Shown here one piece after another: positions 63,845 through 64,000 of a stretch of DNA of 64,000 nt. Under the pieces are notes generated by a model. The model saw nothing but the letters and a program-made list of their open reading frames with translations. It made no database searches and had not been told where the DNA came from. Where the stretch lies: contig NZ_CP108047.1 in NCBI RefSeq assembly GCF_041435115.1, positions 80,808-144,807 on the forward strand, given 5' to 3'. Within the stretch, counting starts at the first letter, position 1. Every line of letters begins with the position of its first letter. The position numbers were made by a program, and so were the translations under genes. Source of the DNA: Streptomyces sp. NBC_00289. GTDB taxonomy: Bacteria; Actinomycetota; Actinomycetes; Streptomycetales; Streptomycetaceae.

Positions 63845-64000
63845 GTCCCGTACTGGACTGCGGAGCGAGCCGGTACGGGACTGATCCGGCGTCAGCCGGA
63901 TCGCCGTATCGCGGAGCGATACGGCCAGGCAGAACGGAGTTCCGCCCTCCCGCGCGGAGCGCGGGAAGTGTCGCGTAGCGACACCGCGTCGCGTCTGCGG
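63845..64000. repeat. Telomere-like array of small hairpins at the replicon end
   Basis: At least seven palindromes follow in 156 bases: 63845-63881 (GTCCCGTAC arms), 63883-63902 (GATCCGGC arms), 63904-63924 (CCGTATCGC arms, loop GGA), 63928-63946 (GGC.GAAC arms, loop GGA), 63949-63965 (CCCGCGC arms, loop GGA), 63968-63984 (GTGTCGC arms, loop GTA) and 63984-64000 (CCGC arms). Short stems with 3-base loops are the mark of Streptomyces telomeres, where the 3' strand folds for terminal-protein-primed patching. The last stem closes on the final base, so the true end is probably at or very near 64000. Confidence 0.8.

Noticed and set aside
1..64000. CRISPR arrays, tRNA and rRNA genes
   Set aside because: No regular direct-repeat array and no cloverleaf or conserved rRNA segment was seen on reading both strands by eye.

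Overview
This is high-GC actinobacterial DNA, almost certainly from Streptomyces, and most likely the right-hand end of a linear plasmid (a chromosome arm with plasmid-like content is the alternative). Three things point there. The last ~155 bases are a run of short hairpins with 3-base loops, like a Streptomyces telomere. A large DEAH helicase starts about 0.44 kb from that end and reads inward. A parA-parB partition pair flanked by three copies of a 19-bp palindrome lies about 44 kb in.

Layout. 0-1.6 kb: group II intron with its reverse transcriptase. 2.0-5.8 kb: a minus-strand three-gene operon (helical protein, SLOG nucleotide-sensor protein, Sel1-repeat protein) and a divergent gene broken at an A7 run. 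5.8-17.3 kb: a graveyard of Tn3, integrase, IHF and anti-sigma-like gene fragments, with ISAzo13, IS1182, IS4 and IS1380 elements. 18.0-22.9 kb: plasmid maintenance and transfer-type genes (parS-like sites, parB, parA, a broken PycTM-type membrane gene, an RRQRL-type zinc protein) and a secreted three-repeat protein. 23-33 kb: IS110, acyltransferase, IS66/ISAs1/IS5 scraps, a tiny membrane protein, an intact IS5, an ECF sigma/anti-sigma pair, IS256 and IS6. 33-40.3 kb: serine recombinase, a large unknown protein, SSB, a small HTH protein, a Tn3 remnant, a second IS6, GNAT acetyltransferase. 40.5-48.5 kb: two ~417-bp non-coding mobile elements with 5-bp target duplications, an IS1634-type element split by a second IS1182, and an intact saccharopine-dehydrogenase-like gene plus amino-acid permease.

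The biological centrepiece is 49.3-57.8 kb, a compact lanthipeptide cluster: a three-domain LanL-type synthetase, an S9 prolyl-oligopeptidase-like protease, a Cys-rich precursor peptide, an ABC exporter, and a free-standing LanC cyclase. Having a second complete zinc cyclase beside a LanL, with no LanB, is unusual. The likely flow is that LanL phosphorylates, dehydrates and cyclises LanA, LanC helps or finishes cyclisation, the S9 protease trims the leader, and the ABC protein exports the product. An IS21 element and transposase scraps separate the cluster from the telomeric helicase.

Intergenic stretches and gene remnants were read by eye. Family names rest on motif recognition, not on database searches.
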